NCBI GenBank assembly: GCA_933822405.4
Contig: CAKOGP040001869.1
Location: 330,816 to 394,815, forward strand
Length of the DNA stretch: 64,000 nt
DNA from: Cylindrotheca closterium
Lineage: Eukaryota; Bacillariophyta; Bacillariophyceae; Bacillariales; Bacillariaceae
Direction: 5' to 3'
The first letter of the stretch is position 1. Each line of letters begins with the position of its first letter. The position numbers were made by a program, and so were the translations under genes. A model generated the notes under the pieces. It saw nothing but the letters and a program-made list of their open reading frames with translations, was not told where the DNA came from and ran no database searches. Shown piece by piece: positions 50,699 to 61,618 of the stretch.

Positions 50699-51833
50699 AT
50701 GAATCAATCAATCATTAACGACGAATCCGAGAGTATCATATTGCCAGCGGAATCACCGCTCGTCAGCAAGAAACAGTGGTGAATCAGCCTGAGGATGGCG
50801 AAGGTAATACAAATGACAGAAGCCATGATGATGATGAAGCAAACAACAAAAGGGTAAGGGCTGACAACACTTCAGGGAGAACGGAAAGGCAAAACGTGGA
50901 GAACGATGATGAAGTAATCTATATCAGCAGTGATAGTGAACCGGAAGAGCCCATCGATGATGCGACTGAAAAACAACTTGATGGACAAGCAAAGAAGAGC
51001 CAATTGAGTAAAGCCAGAAATAACACTTCGGGTACAGAGAAGGGGCATGGTACGACCAATGCAAGTATGCGGAAGCCACTGTTGTCGTAGCACCACCTGT
51101 TGCACCTCCAAAACCAGCAACAGCATCACAAGGAACACAAGGTGATGTTCCACCTGTTGAGCTGGTATCGGCACAAGCACCAAGAACACGAGCTACAGTT
51201 GCAGCTCTTGCAGCTCCAATCCTAGCAGCAGCTGGTCCTGCTGCCGAACGGGAAACATTCGCAAATTTTCCCGGCCGATTGAAATGGATGCCAAACAAGA
51301 TTCGTTACGCCGTGGCGTATGACATAGAGGGCTGCCCCAACCCCGTTTCACGTGGTGGGCAGACAACAACCAAGGCTGTGAGCTAACAAAAAGGTGACGA
51401 AGTTGTTGAATTGTTTTCCAACTGCTGTCATCCAGCCAAGGCTATCACGCAAGATTGTGAAGTGCCTGACTACCTTTGTAAACTAGCTTCTGGCGAGCAG
51501 TTTATCAAGTACCCCATAAGCAAACCAGAGAAATGGGAGGAGATGTACATCAGTACACTTGACAATCCGTTCTTGCGACACACAAACGATAGTCCCAGAT
51601 TTATGCGGAAATATTATAAGCAGTGCCATAAGGACTTGCGCTACCCCTATTTTATGCTTGCAACACAAATTTGGCAAGATGTCAAGCGCAGAAAGGCGCT
51701 GGAAGCTGAATCATCGCGAAAAGGATATCACCGAGCACAAATTTCAACAAGGATTGAGGTCAATCAGACCTTGTCTGACGATCTACAAAACCATGCAGGC
51801 TATAGTACACCACTGGAGGACAGTGAACTCTAG
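50699..51833 (+). pseudogene. Decayed gene encoding an acidic then Pro/Ala-rich protein, unrecognised
   Basis: An ATG at 50699 opens MNQSIINDESESIILPAESP and stops at 50780. The sequence then continues in another frame with VNQPEDGEGNTNDRSHDDDE and a SUMO-interaction-like VIYISSDSEPEEP. Near 51040 it moves to a third frame: GAWYDQCKYAEATVV, a Pro/Ala-rich stretch and LKWMPNKIRYAVAYDIEGC. That frame hits one TAA at 51384 and resumes (QKGDEVVELFSNCCHPAK) to a stop at 51831. Base composition and amino acid patterns look coding throughout, so I read it as one gene broken by at least two frameshifts and a stop, or an assembly-error victim. The product is not recognised; a domesticated or mobile element origin is possible. 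Confidence 0.45.
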
Positions 51834-52118
51834 GACAAATGGAAAGATATAATCCATGAGTACTATCTATATCTATTATTCGTGCTATTACGCTAGTGTG
51901 TTTCATCGCTCATTTGCATCCTTCATCCATAATGTGCCCGTAAGCAATCACTTTCGATTGAGTTGTTCTGCGTGTGTCGAAATATGTATAGCATTCTTCT
52001 ATCATCTGCTTCTTTTATACCTGGAGGTGCTGCACGCAGTAATTGCCGATTTTAGGAAAAAGCGAGTGCAAAAAGAATCGCTCTCGAATCATCATCGTCT
52101 ATCATCTCCTGATCTTCG

Positions 52119-53807
52119 TTATCTCCTCGAAGCAACCGCGTTATTAAAGCGCGGAGTGGCCATTCCCCTTCCGGAACTCATTTCACCATCCATCATGGTT
52201 CGATACTGCCATTGCTCTCGCATTTCTTCATTCGCATCGTCATGTCCAACGCGTCTATAGAACGAATGCTGGTCCAAGTCTCGGGAAGAAAATATGATGC
52301 TATCATTCGATCGTTGAGACATCATGCTGGAACTGCGAATAGACTCGCTCATGAAGAATTGAGTCATTTCCAATTTTTCGGCCGAGTCAAGATTGAAACA
52401 GGGCGTAAAGGTCCACAATTCCAAATTCAAGACTTGAAAGGATTCAGAGTCCACCTCGGAATTGATTAGACACGAATTTCGAAATGTGTGGCATTTGCTA
52501 GTGGTTCCAGACAACAAGTCGTCTTGCACGGCAATGGCAAATGCGTCCTCCGAAGTATCGTGATCTTGATCCAGGTCTTTGCCGTAAAAGTCATAGTCTC
52601 TCAATTTTCCAGCTCCTATTCCAAGTTTGTCATGCGTGCAACATTGTGGTTTTTGTCCTTCTTCCACTAGCATAAAGACATCAATCTCGCTCTCCATTTC
52701 GGCTTGTTCAAAGAGTGAATGGCAGGGAGTGTGGCGATTGTGTCGCATTTTCCACACCATTGACTTGCCTCCGAAAAAGCTGGGATTTGTCCGCCAGGCC
52801 GCTGACGTGTAGCAGCCAAAGACATCGCCCTTGGTTGTTTCAATAGCAAGGATAGTATCCTTGGAGGCACGTGCATATTGTTTAAAGGTTTCGAGGCTAG
52901 CTCCATCCCGAATCATGCTGTATTTGAGCCACAGATTTTGGCCTTGCAAATGATCCGGAATAAAGGTAGTGACGGCGTCAATCAGTGGAGGACTCAGTAC
53001 ATGGGGATGAGCTGACGTATCATCTGCCGAGGTGCCCAAGATTTTGAAACCAGGATTGTCCAACTCCCCTTCGTCCATGCTTGGCATTCTTCCATCAACG
53101 GAGTAGTCAAAGCCAAAGTCACTGGCGTATTCGTCCTTCAGGACTTCCCATGCATCAAAATGATCGACTTCATCTTCATTCCATGAGCTATCCTCACTCC
53201 GCGCATCGTACTTTCCACGGACTTCCACGTCCGAAGCGGCAGTCTTTTCGTCATCCTCCTTTTGCTCGTCGGCTCCTTTGTCCTTTTCATCAAAAGGGAT
53301 GGAATTATCATTGTCATCGTCCTCGCCATTTTCTTTGGTCTCGTCTTCCATCAAGTTCATTTTACCTCTGTTTAGTTCCGTGAGTTGTTTGGTGGTGACG
53401 CCATCTTCGTGCGCCTGCCATAGACCTACCAGCAATCGATAGTCTTCCGGTTTTTTTACCACGGTTGGTCGTCGCTTCTCTTCCTCCACAACGTCTACAA
53501 CGTCATCATGATCAATCTTGGCCGCGTCCTCTTTGTCCAATAAAGGAACTGGGATGGAAAACAAAATGTCATCATCCAGTAGTTTAGAGGCTTGTTTTAT
53601 CAGCGGGGATCGTTCACTGTCACCTCGTTTCTCTTCCGACGGGTCCTCAATGAGCAGAGCATGCAAAAAGGCAGCTTCGGCGGGTGTCAATGATGCTCTC
53701 TTGCTGTGCAGCTTTTGTCGAAAGCTTTCTTCTTGGACCGAGTCTAGTACAGTATTCATATTCATTATTTGTTCTTCGTATATTATTTGCGGTTGTGTGT
53801 TTAGCAT
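52119..53807 (-). CDS. TLDc-domain protein
   Basis: Single exon, 562 aa. The C-terminal half is a TLDc domain (about residues 275-480): LSPPLIDAVTTFIPDHLQGQ, WLKYSMIRDGASLETF, ILAIETTKGDVFGCYTSAAW, SFFGGKSMVWKMR, GIGAGKLRDYDFYGKDLDQD, and FQVLNLELWTFTP are the expected blocks. TLDc proteins (OXR1, NCOA7, TBC1D24 families) are linked to oxidative-stress tolerance and V-ATPase binding. The N-terminal 250 residues are acidic and disordered (GEDDDNDNSIPFDEKDKG). After the TLDc domain comes a Ser-rich tail. No membrane segment. The specific partner is unknown; a V-ATPase link is inferred from the family. Confidence 0.85.
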   Translation of the reverse strand: MLNTQPQIIYEEQIMNMNTVLDSVQEESFRQKLHSKRASLTPAEAAFLHALLIEDPSEEKRGDSERSPLIKQASKLLDDDILFSIPVPLLDKEDAAKIDHDDVVDVVEEEKRRPTVVKKPEDYRLLVGLWQAHEDGVTTKQLTELNRGKMNLMEDETKENGEDDDNDNSIPFDEKDKGADEQKEDDEKTAASDVEVRGKYDARSEDSSWNEDEVDHFDAWEVLKDEYASDFGFDYSVDGRMPSMDEGELDNPGFKILGTSADDTSAHPHVLSPPLIDAVTTFIPDHLQGQNLWLKYSMIRDGASLETFKQYARASKDTILAIETTKGDVFGCYTSAAWRTNPSFFGGKSMVWKMRHNRHTPCHSLFEQAEMESEIDVFMLVEEGQKPQCCTHDKLGIGAGKLRDYDFYGKDLDQDHDTSEDAFAIAVQDDLLSGTTSKCHTFRNSCLINSEVDSESFQVLNLELWTFTPCFNLDSAEKLEMTQFFMSESIRSSSMMSQRSNDSIIFSSRDLDQHSFYRRVGHDDANEEMREQWQYRTMMDGEMSSGRGMATPRFNNAVASRR

Positions 53808-54119
53808 TTTATTTTTTGTTCGTGATGTTTTTTATGGTTTGATTGCTTGTAGTGGTGTCAACTTCAATCACACGTCAAACGAAAATGCGAAGTCAAAAGC
53901 GTGAAGAATGAGTTCTTCGGCAATCTGAAATCACGAGTGCAAACCCAATCCCGGGTGTGATTACTCGTGATTCATTCGATTTTCTCTCTAAAAGTGAGAA
54001 GATTTCAGAACAGACGATGATTGATTTTACGATAATACTGCTCTCCGTCACTATAGTACTGCACAGTACCTGGTACAATATGTTCCAAGCAATCATTTTT
54101 ATTTTTATTCATTCACAAC
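53808..54119. other. Spacer with GTAC-rich inverted repeats
   Basis: 312 bp; GTACTG/CAGTAC inverted repeat at about 54056-54069 followed by CCTGGTACAA. No gene seen. Confidence 0.45.
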
Positions 54120-54991
54120 CTAATAGATAAAGGGCACTAGGTTCTTTCTCGACGACGGCCACTCCTTCTCGTCAAACTTTTTACGATTCCAGTCGTTTTG
54201 ATTCTTGGATCTTGCCGATAGGTACGCCGTCATGGTACCAAAGTTTAGAAATGCGGTCATGTCGCCGGACACAAAAGCAATGCCCAACCATCCAATCACT
54301 TCAAACAAGTAATGAGGTGCAGCCACAAATTCAAATAACCCGCCTGTGGGAGCATGGTATTTCTTTGTTTCGACGGCAGAGCCATTCTTGCGCAAAGATG
54401 CCAAAAGGTAGTGATGGTAAAAGTTACCAAGGATACCAATACTGAACAGAGCTACAGAGAAAGAAGAAAAATGGTTAGTTTTTTACCAATCGACAATCGA
54501 CAATCGACAATTATTTTTCTCTTCCATAACTCACCTTGACCAAGTTGAAGGACTTGTGGATCGACTTCACTCCTAGAAACCAAACAGATCATGAATGTAA
54601 TGAAAGCGTAAAAGAATCCAATGAATTGTGAAACTCCCAGTTCTACGGTTCCTGAATACTTGTGCAAGAACAAAACTTCCAAATCCCGCTTCAAAAAGTG
54701 GATGAAACACATCAAAGCGGCTGGAGTACTGTAGGCCGAGGATGACAGGACAAAGAGCAATCCGACCATACTGGCAGGGACGTAAATGAGCAACATTCCA
54801 TTTCTTGAAGAAACCCGTTTCTTTTCATCTTTTGGCAGTCCTTGAGCAAATTTGCTATAGGGTGTGGGGGTTTCACTTTCACCCTTGAATTGTGCCGCAA
54901 TGAGGAAGGTTTGCATGGCATTGAAGGCCAAAACACCAGTGTGATCGTTTAAGAGTCCAGAGTTGAGGATTGGTGATAATGATTGAATCAT
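54120..54991 (-). CDS. Steroid 5-alpha-reductase fold enzyme (SRD5A / enoyl reductase family)
   Basis: Two exons on the minus strand, 54535-54991 and 54120-54451, 262 aa, 83-bp intron (codon GCT divided G/CT). Polytopic membrane protein. The C-terminal signature is clear: LGNFYHHYLLASLR, then GGLFEFVAAPHYLFEVIGWLG, AYLSARSKNQNDW, and SSRKNLVPFIY at the very end. These are the NADPH-binding residues of the 5-alpha-reductase C-terminal domain. Members reduce steroid, polyprenol or trans-2-enoyl-CoA double bonds in the ER; the substrate here is not determined. The N-terminal half has three or so helices (YVPASMVGLLFVLSSSAYST). Confidence 0.84.
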
Positions 54992-55243
54992 GTTGTATTA
55001 GAGATTTTGTGATATTGAGTGATATTTTGATGGTAATGGTGGTGATGGTCGTGAAATTTTGTGGAATGTGCTCATGATGGGCTTTGGTCAGAAAATGTGG
55101 TCATGAGTGAGTCAGTCAGTTGAAAAGAATTTCATTGAAATGATGTCATCCGATGGTCGAAGTGGTCGAAGGTACGTATTTAGATTTCGGATTGACAGCA
55201 TTGACACTCTTCATCTAGTCGACATGTTACCACCACCATCAAC

Positions 55244-58083
55244 ATGCTTTCCATTTTCCATGTGAGGCGGGCACTACTCTCTCCGCGAATATCTTCTCTA
55301 TCCTACTTCAGCTCCAAGGCTACTCCGTCGTCTTCTCAAGTTGACCTTCCCGAACATGCCAATGTCGTAATTGTGGGAGGAGGCATCATTGGGACTTCGG
55401 TGGCGTACCATCTGGGGAAACTGGGGATCAAGGATGTGGTTTTACTAGAACAAGATCAATTGACAGCAGGAACAACTTGGCATGCAGCAGGATTAATGAC
55501 CACATATGGAAGTTTGTCGAGTACATCCATTGATATGCGCATGTATACCAAGAAATTGTACTCGGAAATACTGACGGAGGAAACTGGACTGGAAACTGGG
55601 TTTATGGACTGTGGTTTCATCGAAGTAGCTTGTGACAGAGATCGATTGCACTATTTCCGTAGAATCGCTGCGTTCAACCGATTTCTGGGGATTGAAGTGG
55701 ACGAAATCTCTGCCGATCAAGTCCAAGAAAAATTTCCATTGACCACCAAGGATGATATTCTTGCTGGATTTTACGTTGCGAACGATGGAAGGGTCAATCC
55801 CACAGATGCGACCATGGCGATGGCTAAAGGTGCTAGACAATATGGTGTTAAAATATTGGAAGGTCAAGAAGTCCTTGGTGTGACGACCACAAACACGTTG
55901 GAGACTGGAGAACCTTCAAAAGTGACGGGTGTCACTGTGAAAAATAAGAATGATCCGGAACGACCAATTACAATATCTTCCCCCATAGTGGTAAATTGTG
56001 CGGGTATGTGGGCAAGACAGTTTGGAGAAATGGCCGGAGTGGTTGTTCCAAATCAAGCTGCCGAGCACTACTACTTGATCACGGAGGATATTGACGGACT
56101 GGATCCCAAATGGCCAGTTTTGGAAGATGTAAGGCTTGTCTAGTTGCTGTTGTCTAACTGTCAAGTGACAAATCTTCTCACAAAGCAATATGATTTCGTG
56201 CCTGTAGCCGTCCAAGTGCATATACATTCGACCGGAAGGCCGGGGGCTGCTGGTCGGTTTCTTCGAGTGGGAAGGGGCAACATGGAATACTGGAGAAATT
56301 CCAAACACATTTTCCTTTGGACAGATTGAACCAGACTGGGACAGGATGGAACCCTACCTTGAGACGGCGATGGCGCGATTGGTGCCAGAGGTTCACAACG
56401 TTGGACTCAAGACGTTCTTGTAAGGCCAAATATGTTCGCTTTGCCAGCGTTGCATTAGAATCCTCAGCCACTAACCATATTATTTGTTTCAGTTGCGGTC
56501 CAGAATCCTTCACCCCTGACAATAGTCCTTGCGTTGGACAAGCACCAAACCTACAAAACTACTATATAGCAGCAGGTCTTAATTCGATCGGAATCTTGAC
56601 TGGTGGAGGAATCGGAAAAACACTTGCCAACTGGATTCATCAAGGACTTCCACCTTCCGATATCGATGTGACAGGAATCAATGTAGATCGTTTCCATTCG
56701 TATCAAGCCAACTATGATTATCGAAAGCAAAGGGTTTCCGAGTCCCTCGGAAATACCTACAAATTGTTGTATCCGGGGCATCAACCAAAGACATGCCGCG
56801 GAGTAAAGAAGTCAGCATTGCATGGCAGACTTGAGGACAAGAATGCTTACTTCCATGATGTTAGTGGGTGGGAATCGCCTGGCTGGTATGCGCCAACCGC
56901 TTCTGAAGCAGTTTCTGGAGAGGGTACATTTGGTCGGCCAGAGTACTTTACTCATTGGGAAGCAGAACACCGAGCTTGTCGCGAGAATGTGGCTTTGTTT
57001 GATATGAGTTTCATGAGCAAGTTTCTTGTCCAAGGCTATGACGCGGGTAAATTCCTGAACCATCTGTCGACAGCAAATGTCGATGGGCCATCGTCGTCAA
57101 TAGTGTATACCCAATGGCTCAATGAAAACGGATTTCTGGAAGCCGATTTGACAGTGACGAAACTGAACGAGGATTCATTTCTTGTGATTGCTACAGATAC
57201 AATGCACAATCACGTCTCTTCTCACATGACCAGTAGGTTATCTCGTGACTGGCACTGTACGGTTACAGATGTCACTGCTCGATATGCTCAGATCAACCTA
57301 CAAGGCCCGAATTCTAGAGATCTTTTACAAAGGATCACGAGCCGCAACATGATGGAAGACTTTGAGTTCCGAAGGGCCGAAGAGATTGAAATTGGACTAG
57401 CCCGAGCAATTTGCACCAGGATTACCTATGTTGGCGAGCTAGGATATGAATTATTTATCCCATCAGAACATGCAGTTTATGTGTATGACCAAATCATCGC
57501 AGCTGGAGAAGAGTTTGGTTTGAAGCATGCAGGTTTGAAGGCCCTTGGATCGCTTCGCTTGGTAAGATTTCTGTGATTCTACTGATCGTTACTGTGGCTT
57601 TGTACTAACGCATTGTGCCTTTCTCAGGAAAAGGGATACAGAGACTACGGACACGATATGGATAATACCGACACTATTTTGGACGCAGGTCTGTCTTTCA
57701 CTTGTGATTTTGAGAAAGAGGGAGGATTCATCGGCATGGAACATATTCTTCAAGCCAAAGCAGATGCAAAGGAATATGGTGGACTTACACGAAGAATGGT
57801 GAATGTGAAGGTTCCGCTCGAAGTAACTGATCCTCTTTTGTACCACGGCGAGATTTTATATCGAAATGGCGAGCCGATTTGTGACATCCGCATGGGCTCG
57901 TATGGTCACACAGTCAATGCAGGTGTTGGACTGGCAATGCTACAATCAAAAGCAGGCGAGCCTATCAAGAAAGACTACATTCAAAATGCTTCTTGGGAGC
58001 TTGAGATTGCAGACAAAATGTACCCTTGCGAAGTGTCGCTATCTCCCTTCTATGATCCCAAGAACACTCGCATTAAGCTATAA
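55244..58083 (+). CDS. Sarcosine/dimethylglycine dehydrogenase family flavoenzyme
   Basis: Four exons, 55244-56128, 56208-56419, 56493-57561 and 57628-58083, all GT-AG with consistent phases; 873 aa, the usual length. N terminus (1-30) is basic and Ser rich, a mitochondrial presequence. FAD domain: VVIVGGGIIGTSVAYHLGKLG; GTTWHAAGL contains the covalent-flavin His (about His80). The FAO-like middle section includes CGPESFTPDNSPCVGQAPNL. The second half is the aminomethyltransferase (GCV_T) domain with FDMSFMSKFLV, TQWLNENGFLEADLTVTKL, VGELGYELFIPSEHAVYVYD and EKGYRDYGHDMDNTDT. It oxidatively demethylates sarcosine or dimethylglycine and passes the one-carbon unit to tetrahydrofolate. Motifs do not fix which substrate. 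Confidence 0.92.
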
Positions 58084-58115
58084 GTAGAAAACTCAATCTT
58101 AAATCGCGATTAGAG

Positions 58116-59057
58116 TCATAACAAGTATCTATCGATGATTGCGGGGTCCACGCCAGCATTACGCCACCTTCTCGCAGAGGTTTCACGATCTCTCTTCCTC
58201 CTTTGTTGGAGATCGTCCGAAAAGTACTTGTTTGCAAATTCCTTTCCATCTCCTACTCTTCCTGCACGAACAAAATTGTCGTACGGTTTCCCATCTGCAT
58301 CCTTTTTCCAGTACACTGACTTGGGAGTGTAACGAACCCGCTCCTTTTTCATGGCAGCAAAAGTGCATTGATCAATGGCGGATTTCACAACTTCACTGAC
58401 TCTTGTGGTCTCAACACCCAAGAACTGTGCCAATTTTGTTGCTTCTCTCTCAAGATCACTTTTCATGTCCTCATAGTGAAGAATAATGATATTCGGATTC
58501 TTGTTCGTCTTACCTAACCATGCCTCCATATGATCTTGCCACCGCCCATAAAGTACGGTACCATCAAGAAAGTCCAAGCAGAACTGACTTTCAGTTCCCT
58601 CATAGCCTCCGTCCGCTACTGCCATGTTGGAAAGGTGATAGAAAAATGATGCCAGTACGTCCAGCTCATCGCGAATAACATAGACACATCGAGCATTGGG
58701 TGGTAGTTGATGCGGCCTCAAGTGTGTATTGAAGACGCGAAAAGACATCTGATGCCCAGACTCCTTGTCAATACCCGCAATAGGAGTCTCAGGAGGAACT
58801 CTATCCTTTTTTTTCCAATATTGATCGACTTCGTAGAATGGTGCTGAATGCGAAAGATGCCAGTCTTCCGGCAGTTCCATGCCCACATTTTCCACCAACA
58901 ATCGGCACACCAGGTTTTGCGTCCAGGTGGTTCCTGATTTCGGGTAACTGCATACAAATACATCGCCTTTCAAAACGTTTAGATCCCTACAGGCCTCCAC
59001 AGTTTCTACTGACGTAATTGGCAGTAGAGGCATTTCAGGAAGTGGAGTGGTAGTCAT
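58116..59057 (-). CDS. Cytosolic-type sulfotransferase (Sulfotransfer_1)
   Basis: Single exon, 313 aa from ATG 59057; an in-frame ATG at 59204 would add 49 low-complexity residues (His/Arg rich) and overlaps the neighbour's promoter, so the shorter start is preferred. It transfers sulfate from PAPS to a hydroxyl or amine. The PAPS 5'-phosphosulfate loop is CSYPKSGTTWTQ (Lys40). The catalytic His is in VFNTHLRPHQLP. The 3'-phosphate site is YVIRDELDVLASFFYH. The C terminus has the VRYTPKSVYWKKDADG and FVRAGRVGDGKEF segment, equivalent to the RKGxxGDWKxxF loop. Convergent with the dehydrogenase gene, only 32 bp between stops. Acceptor unknown. Confidence 0.9.
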   Translation of the reverse strand: MTTTPLPEMPLLPITSVETVEACRDLNVLKGDVFVCSYPKSGTTWTQNLVCRLLVENVGMELPEDWHLSHSAPFYEVDQYWKKKDRVPPETPIAGIDKESGHQMSFRVFNTHLRPHQLPPNARCVYVIRDELDVLASFFYHLSNMAVADGGYEGTESQFCLDFLDGTVLYGRWQDHMEAWLGKTNKNPNIIILHYEDMKSDLEREATKLAQFLGVETTRVSEVVKSAIDQCTFAAMKKERVRYTPKSVYWKKDADGKPYDNFVRAGRVGDGKEFANKYFSDDLQQRRKRDRETSARRWRNAGVDPAIIDRYLL

Positions 59058-59241
59058 GTTGGACAAGCAGGAATGAAAGATGCCAAAGTGAAAATGATCG
59101 TTTTTGTGACGATTGTGATGTGTGATGCGTGATGTGTGATGTGTTGGATTGACCCCTTTCTCTTCCCCCATTGCATCCATTTGGGGGCGACTGTCATTTT
59201 GCATTTTGAAAACGAAGATCCTCGTTTATGTTCTCATTGCA
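59058..59241. promoter_or_regulatory. Divergent promoter, sulfotransferase / type II membrane protein
   Basis: 184 bp between the preferred starts. Contains a GTGATGTGTGATG-type short repeat near 59115-59140. No defined element. Confidence 0.35.
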
Positions 59242-60735
59242 ATGGCAAAGTTGATTATCCGAAGACATCCTGGATCCAAAGGCATGGCAAAGTTGGTTCG
59301 CCGATTGACTTCCCGTGGCAAACAGGGAACAAGTAGAAGGGCCAACGGGTCAGAATTACGATCAAAAGATTCCAAATCAAGATGTCAACACTTGAATTGG
59401 ACTTACGTTCCCCTAGTAATCTTTGCGTGTATGCTGGTGGGTATCCTTTCGTTCCCAGATGCAGTAGGAAATTTGCAGAAATCAGTTCCCCCTTCATCGA
59501 ATGCTTCGAACGAAATGTCATATGACATCGCTCCAGGCATGCACGTAAGCATTAAGTTCAATAGAGTTGACAGTAGCAAAGCGCCATCTGAAATCATCCT
59601 ATCATTGGGGGAGCATGAGGCAAAGATCACCTTCGCCAAGCCGTGTGAACGAGACAGCATTTGGCTTCGGATAATAGGCGATGCTCTACAAAATATCAAT
59701 CTTATGTCAGACTCGTCGACGAGGAGTCTAACTGGTAGATTCACATTGCCAATGGAAGGAAACTACGCAATGCAACTGTTCTCAAATGGTTGTGGTGAGC
59801 AGACGAGTCGACAAATTTTCAACGTCACAACGTTTCAAGTGAAAGGCGAAACGACGACAAACTTTTCGACGGCTGCAAACGAGTACCCTGTATCAGCCTG
59901 GATATCATCCAAACATTTTCCTCAAGTCGATAAAGCCATCGCCCCAGAATACATATGGCACAATCCACAAATCCCTGCTGCTAGTGCCAACCTTCTGAAA
60001 GCTGGCAACACAATACTATCGAAAGAAGGAACAATTAGGGGAAACGGATTTTATGACTTTGACAAGTTGAGCAACTATGAATTGGTCTGCTTTGTTGGAA
60101 GTGACTCCGCCAGTCGGATACGAGAGAGCTTCCTTCAGTTCCGCCCAATGCTTTTTGCTCATCAGCGACCCTTCAAGTTTCACTTATATCCGATCCACTA
60201 TTTTGAAAAGCCTGATCGGGATTGGGAAGAGGGAAAGAAGAAAGGCTTTCGAAAATGCAAACACATTCTTGTCTCTGTCGACGAGTTAAAACAAAAACTT
60301 TCGCAAAAGGAGTATACTACACAGGTGACAACCTTTATCAATCACCTGCTAAATGCCATTCCTGATGAAACATTCCCGATCTGGTTCTTCACTGTCATGG
60401 AATCACCAATACAGCCAAGCAACTGTCTGCCACAAAGTTTGCCACGAGACAACCTACTGGACCATCCTTGTAACATTGCTTTGAAGTCTCTCTTTCATAA
60501 CAGTCGATTTCCATCTCGAGTAAAGCTACTGGATACAACCGAAATAGCGTTACCTCAGCTCGGAAACCATCCCGAAGATGTGGCGGCAGCCATTGCTTTA
60601 AGAGTCTACGTCTTTGTTGGAAAGCAAGTACGAACGTGGCGCACTCAAGGCCAGGAGGGGAAGAAAGATGGCTTGGTAAGGGGGGGCAAAATAGAACCAA
60701 ATTTTGAACTGATACCGTATACCGAGTGGAGCTAG
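59242..60735 (+). CDS. Type II membrane protein with a lumenal domain, function unknown
   Basis: Single exon, 497 aa from ATG 59242 (the open frame upstream lacks an ATG). Layout: about 50 basic cytosolic residues (RRHPGSKGMAKLVRRLTSRG), one membrane helix (YVPLVIFACMLVGILSF), then a large lumenal part. That part has N-glycosylation sequons (NAS, NVT, NFS), a beta-rich first half (HVSIKFNRVDSSKAPSEIIL), a conserved-looking YELVCFVGSDSASRIRESFL and a second half with ILVSVDELKQKLS. The topology resembles Golgi type II enzymes, but no DxD or other glycosyltransferase motif stands out. I do not recognise the family. It may be diatom or stramenopile specific. Confidence 0.75.
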   Translation: MAKLIIRRHPGSKGMAKLVRRLTSRGKQGTSRRANGSELRSKDSKSRCQHLNWTYVPLVIFACMLVGILSFPDAVGNLQKSVPPSSNASNEMSYDIAPGMHVSIKFNRVDSSKAPSEIILSLGEHEAKITFAKPCERDSIWLRIIGDALQNINLMSDSSTRSLTGRFTLPMEGNYAMQLFSNGCGEQTSRQIFNVTTFQVKGETTTNFSTAANEYPVSAWISSKHFPQVDKAIAPEYIWHNPQIPAASANLLKAGNTILSKEGTIRGNGFYDFDKLSNYELVCFVGSDSASRIRESFLQFRPMLFAHQRPFKFHLYPIHYFEKPDRDWEEGKKKGFRKCKHILVSVDELKQKLSQKEYTTQVTTFINHLLNAIPDETFPIWFFTVMESPIQPSNCLPQSLPRDNLLDHPCNIALKSLFHNSRFPSRVKLLDTTEIALPQLGNHPEDVAAAIALRVYVFVGKQVRTWRTQGQEGKKDGLVRGGKIEPNFELIPYTEWS

Positions 60736-60938
60736 GAAGTACTGCATTTGGGATATCAGATTATTGTAAATTAAAATGTGAAAAATCGAGACACGACCTC
60801 TCGAAGATTTAGCCACTGTATGATCGTTCAGGTTTCGTCACCAAGGAATAACATTGCATTCCCCAATGTATATTATTTCCATGATAACAGCTGCATCAAT
60901 ACACAGCACTCCCGATCGATGATGCCTCGATGTATTTA

Positions 60939-61347
60939 CTATCTTGCTGAAGAGCTTACATTTTGAGTCATTTGTTGGATATAATCGCATTCCAAATGAA
61001 GGCTAGTGCTTTGTTCCACTTGGGACACTGTCGCTACTGTTCTATCACTTGGAAGACTTTTGTTTCTATGGCGTACCAAGTTTTTGGCCCATTCCTTCAC
61101 CTTTAAGAAGCCTGTATGATAGATTGGAAAAGAAATGTAACGTGGAATTAGCCTGAAACAAATCGTGTGACGTACGAAAATGTCTGATGGTTGGTATCGA
61201 CTTACAACTTCTTTTCGGTTTCTCAGGCTCCTCCTCCTCCTCCTCTTGCTTTTGAGCATGTGGTGAATGACCAGGGGCTCCATCAACAATCAGCATGGAA
61301 TTTTCCAAACTAAAGTTGCTACAGAGAAACTGGAATTGTTGACTCAT
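60939..61347 (-). CDS. Small two-exon protein (104 aa), unrecognised
   Basis: Minus strand, exons 61206-61347 and 60939-61111 joined across a 94-bp intron (donor GTAAGT, acceptor ATACAG, phase 1). Exon 1 encodes MSQQFQFLCSNFSLENSMLI and an acidic QKQEEEEEEPEKPKRS stretch. Exon 2 continues CFLKVKEWAKNLVRHRNKSL and ends QQMTQNVSSSAR. An earlier acceptor (GTTTCAG) would hit a stop at once, so only the second gives a longer frame. No homologue is recognised; the call rests on splice sites and the open frame. Confidence 0.4.
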
Positions 61348-61618
61348 TGTTTCTCCTACTTTCTTGTTTTATGGTGTTTGCTTCGTGCACTTTTTATGGC
61401 GATTGATGGTTCTCGTTCAGCAATCATTAACGACAAGATGATGGGCGAATTTTAAATCAAATCCTCAACAAGAAGCAACACAAAAATCACCTAATAATCA
61501 ATAAGTAAGCTGGAACGCAGAAGCACCATTTGTAGCGCACGAAAAGGTGGCCCTAATGAAAAGCATCAAACAGTGTCCCGCAGTTCGCATTTTAGGTGAT
61601 TGAAAAGTGGTTAAACCC

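Noticed and set aside
59149..59241. Longer start for the type II membrane protein
   Set aside because: That frame opens at TTG; the first ATG is at 59242 and gives a standard basic cytosolic end before the membrane helix.
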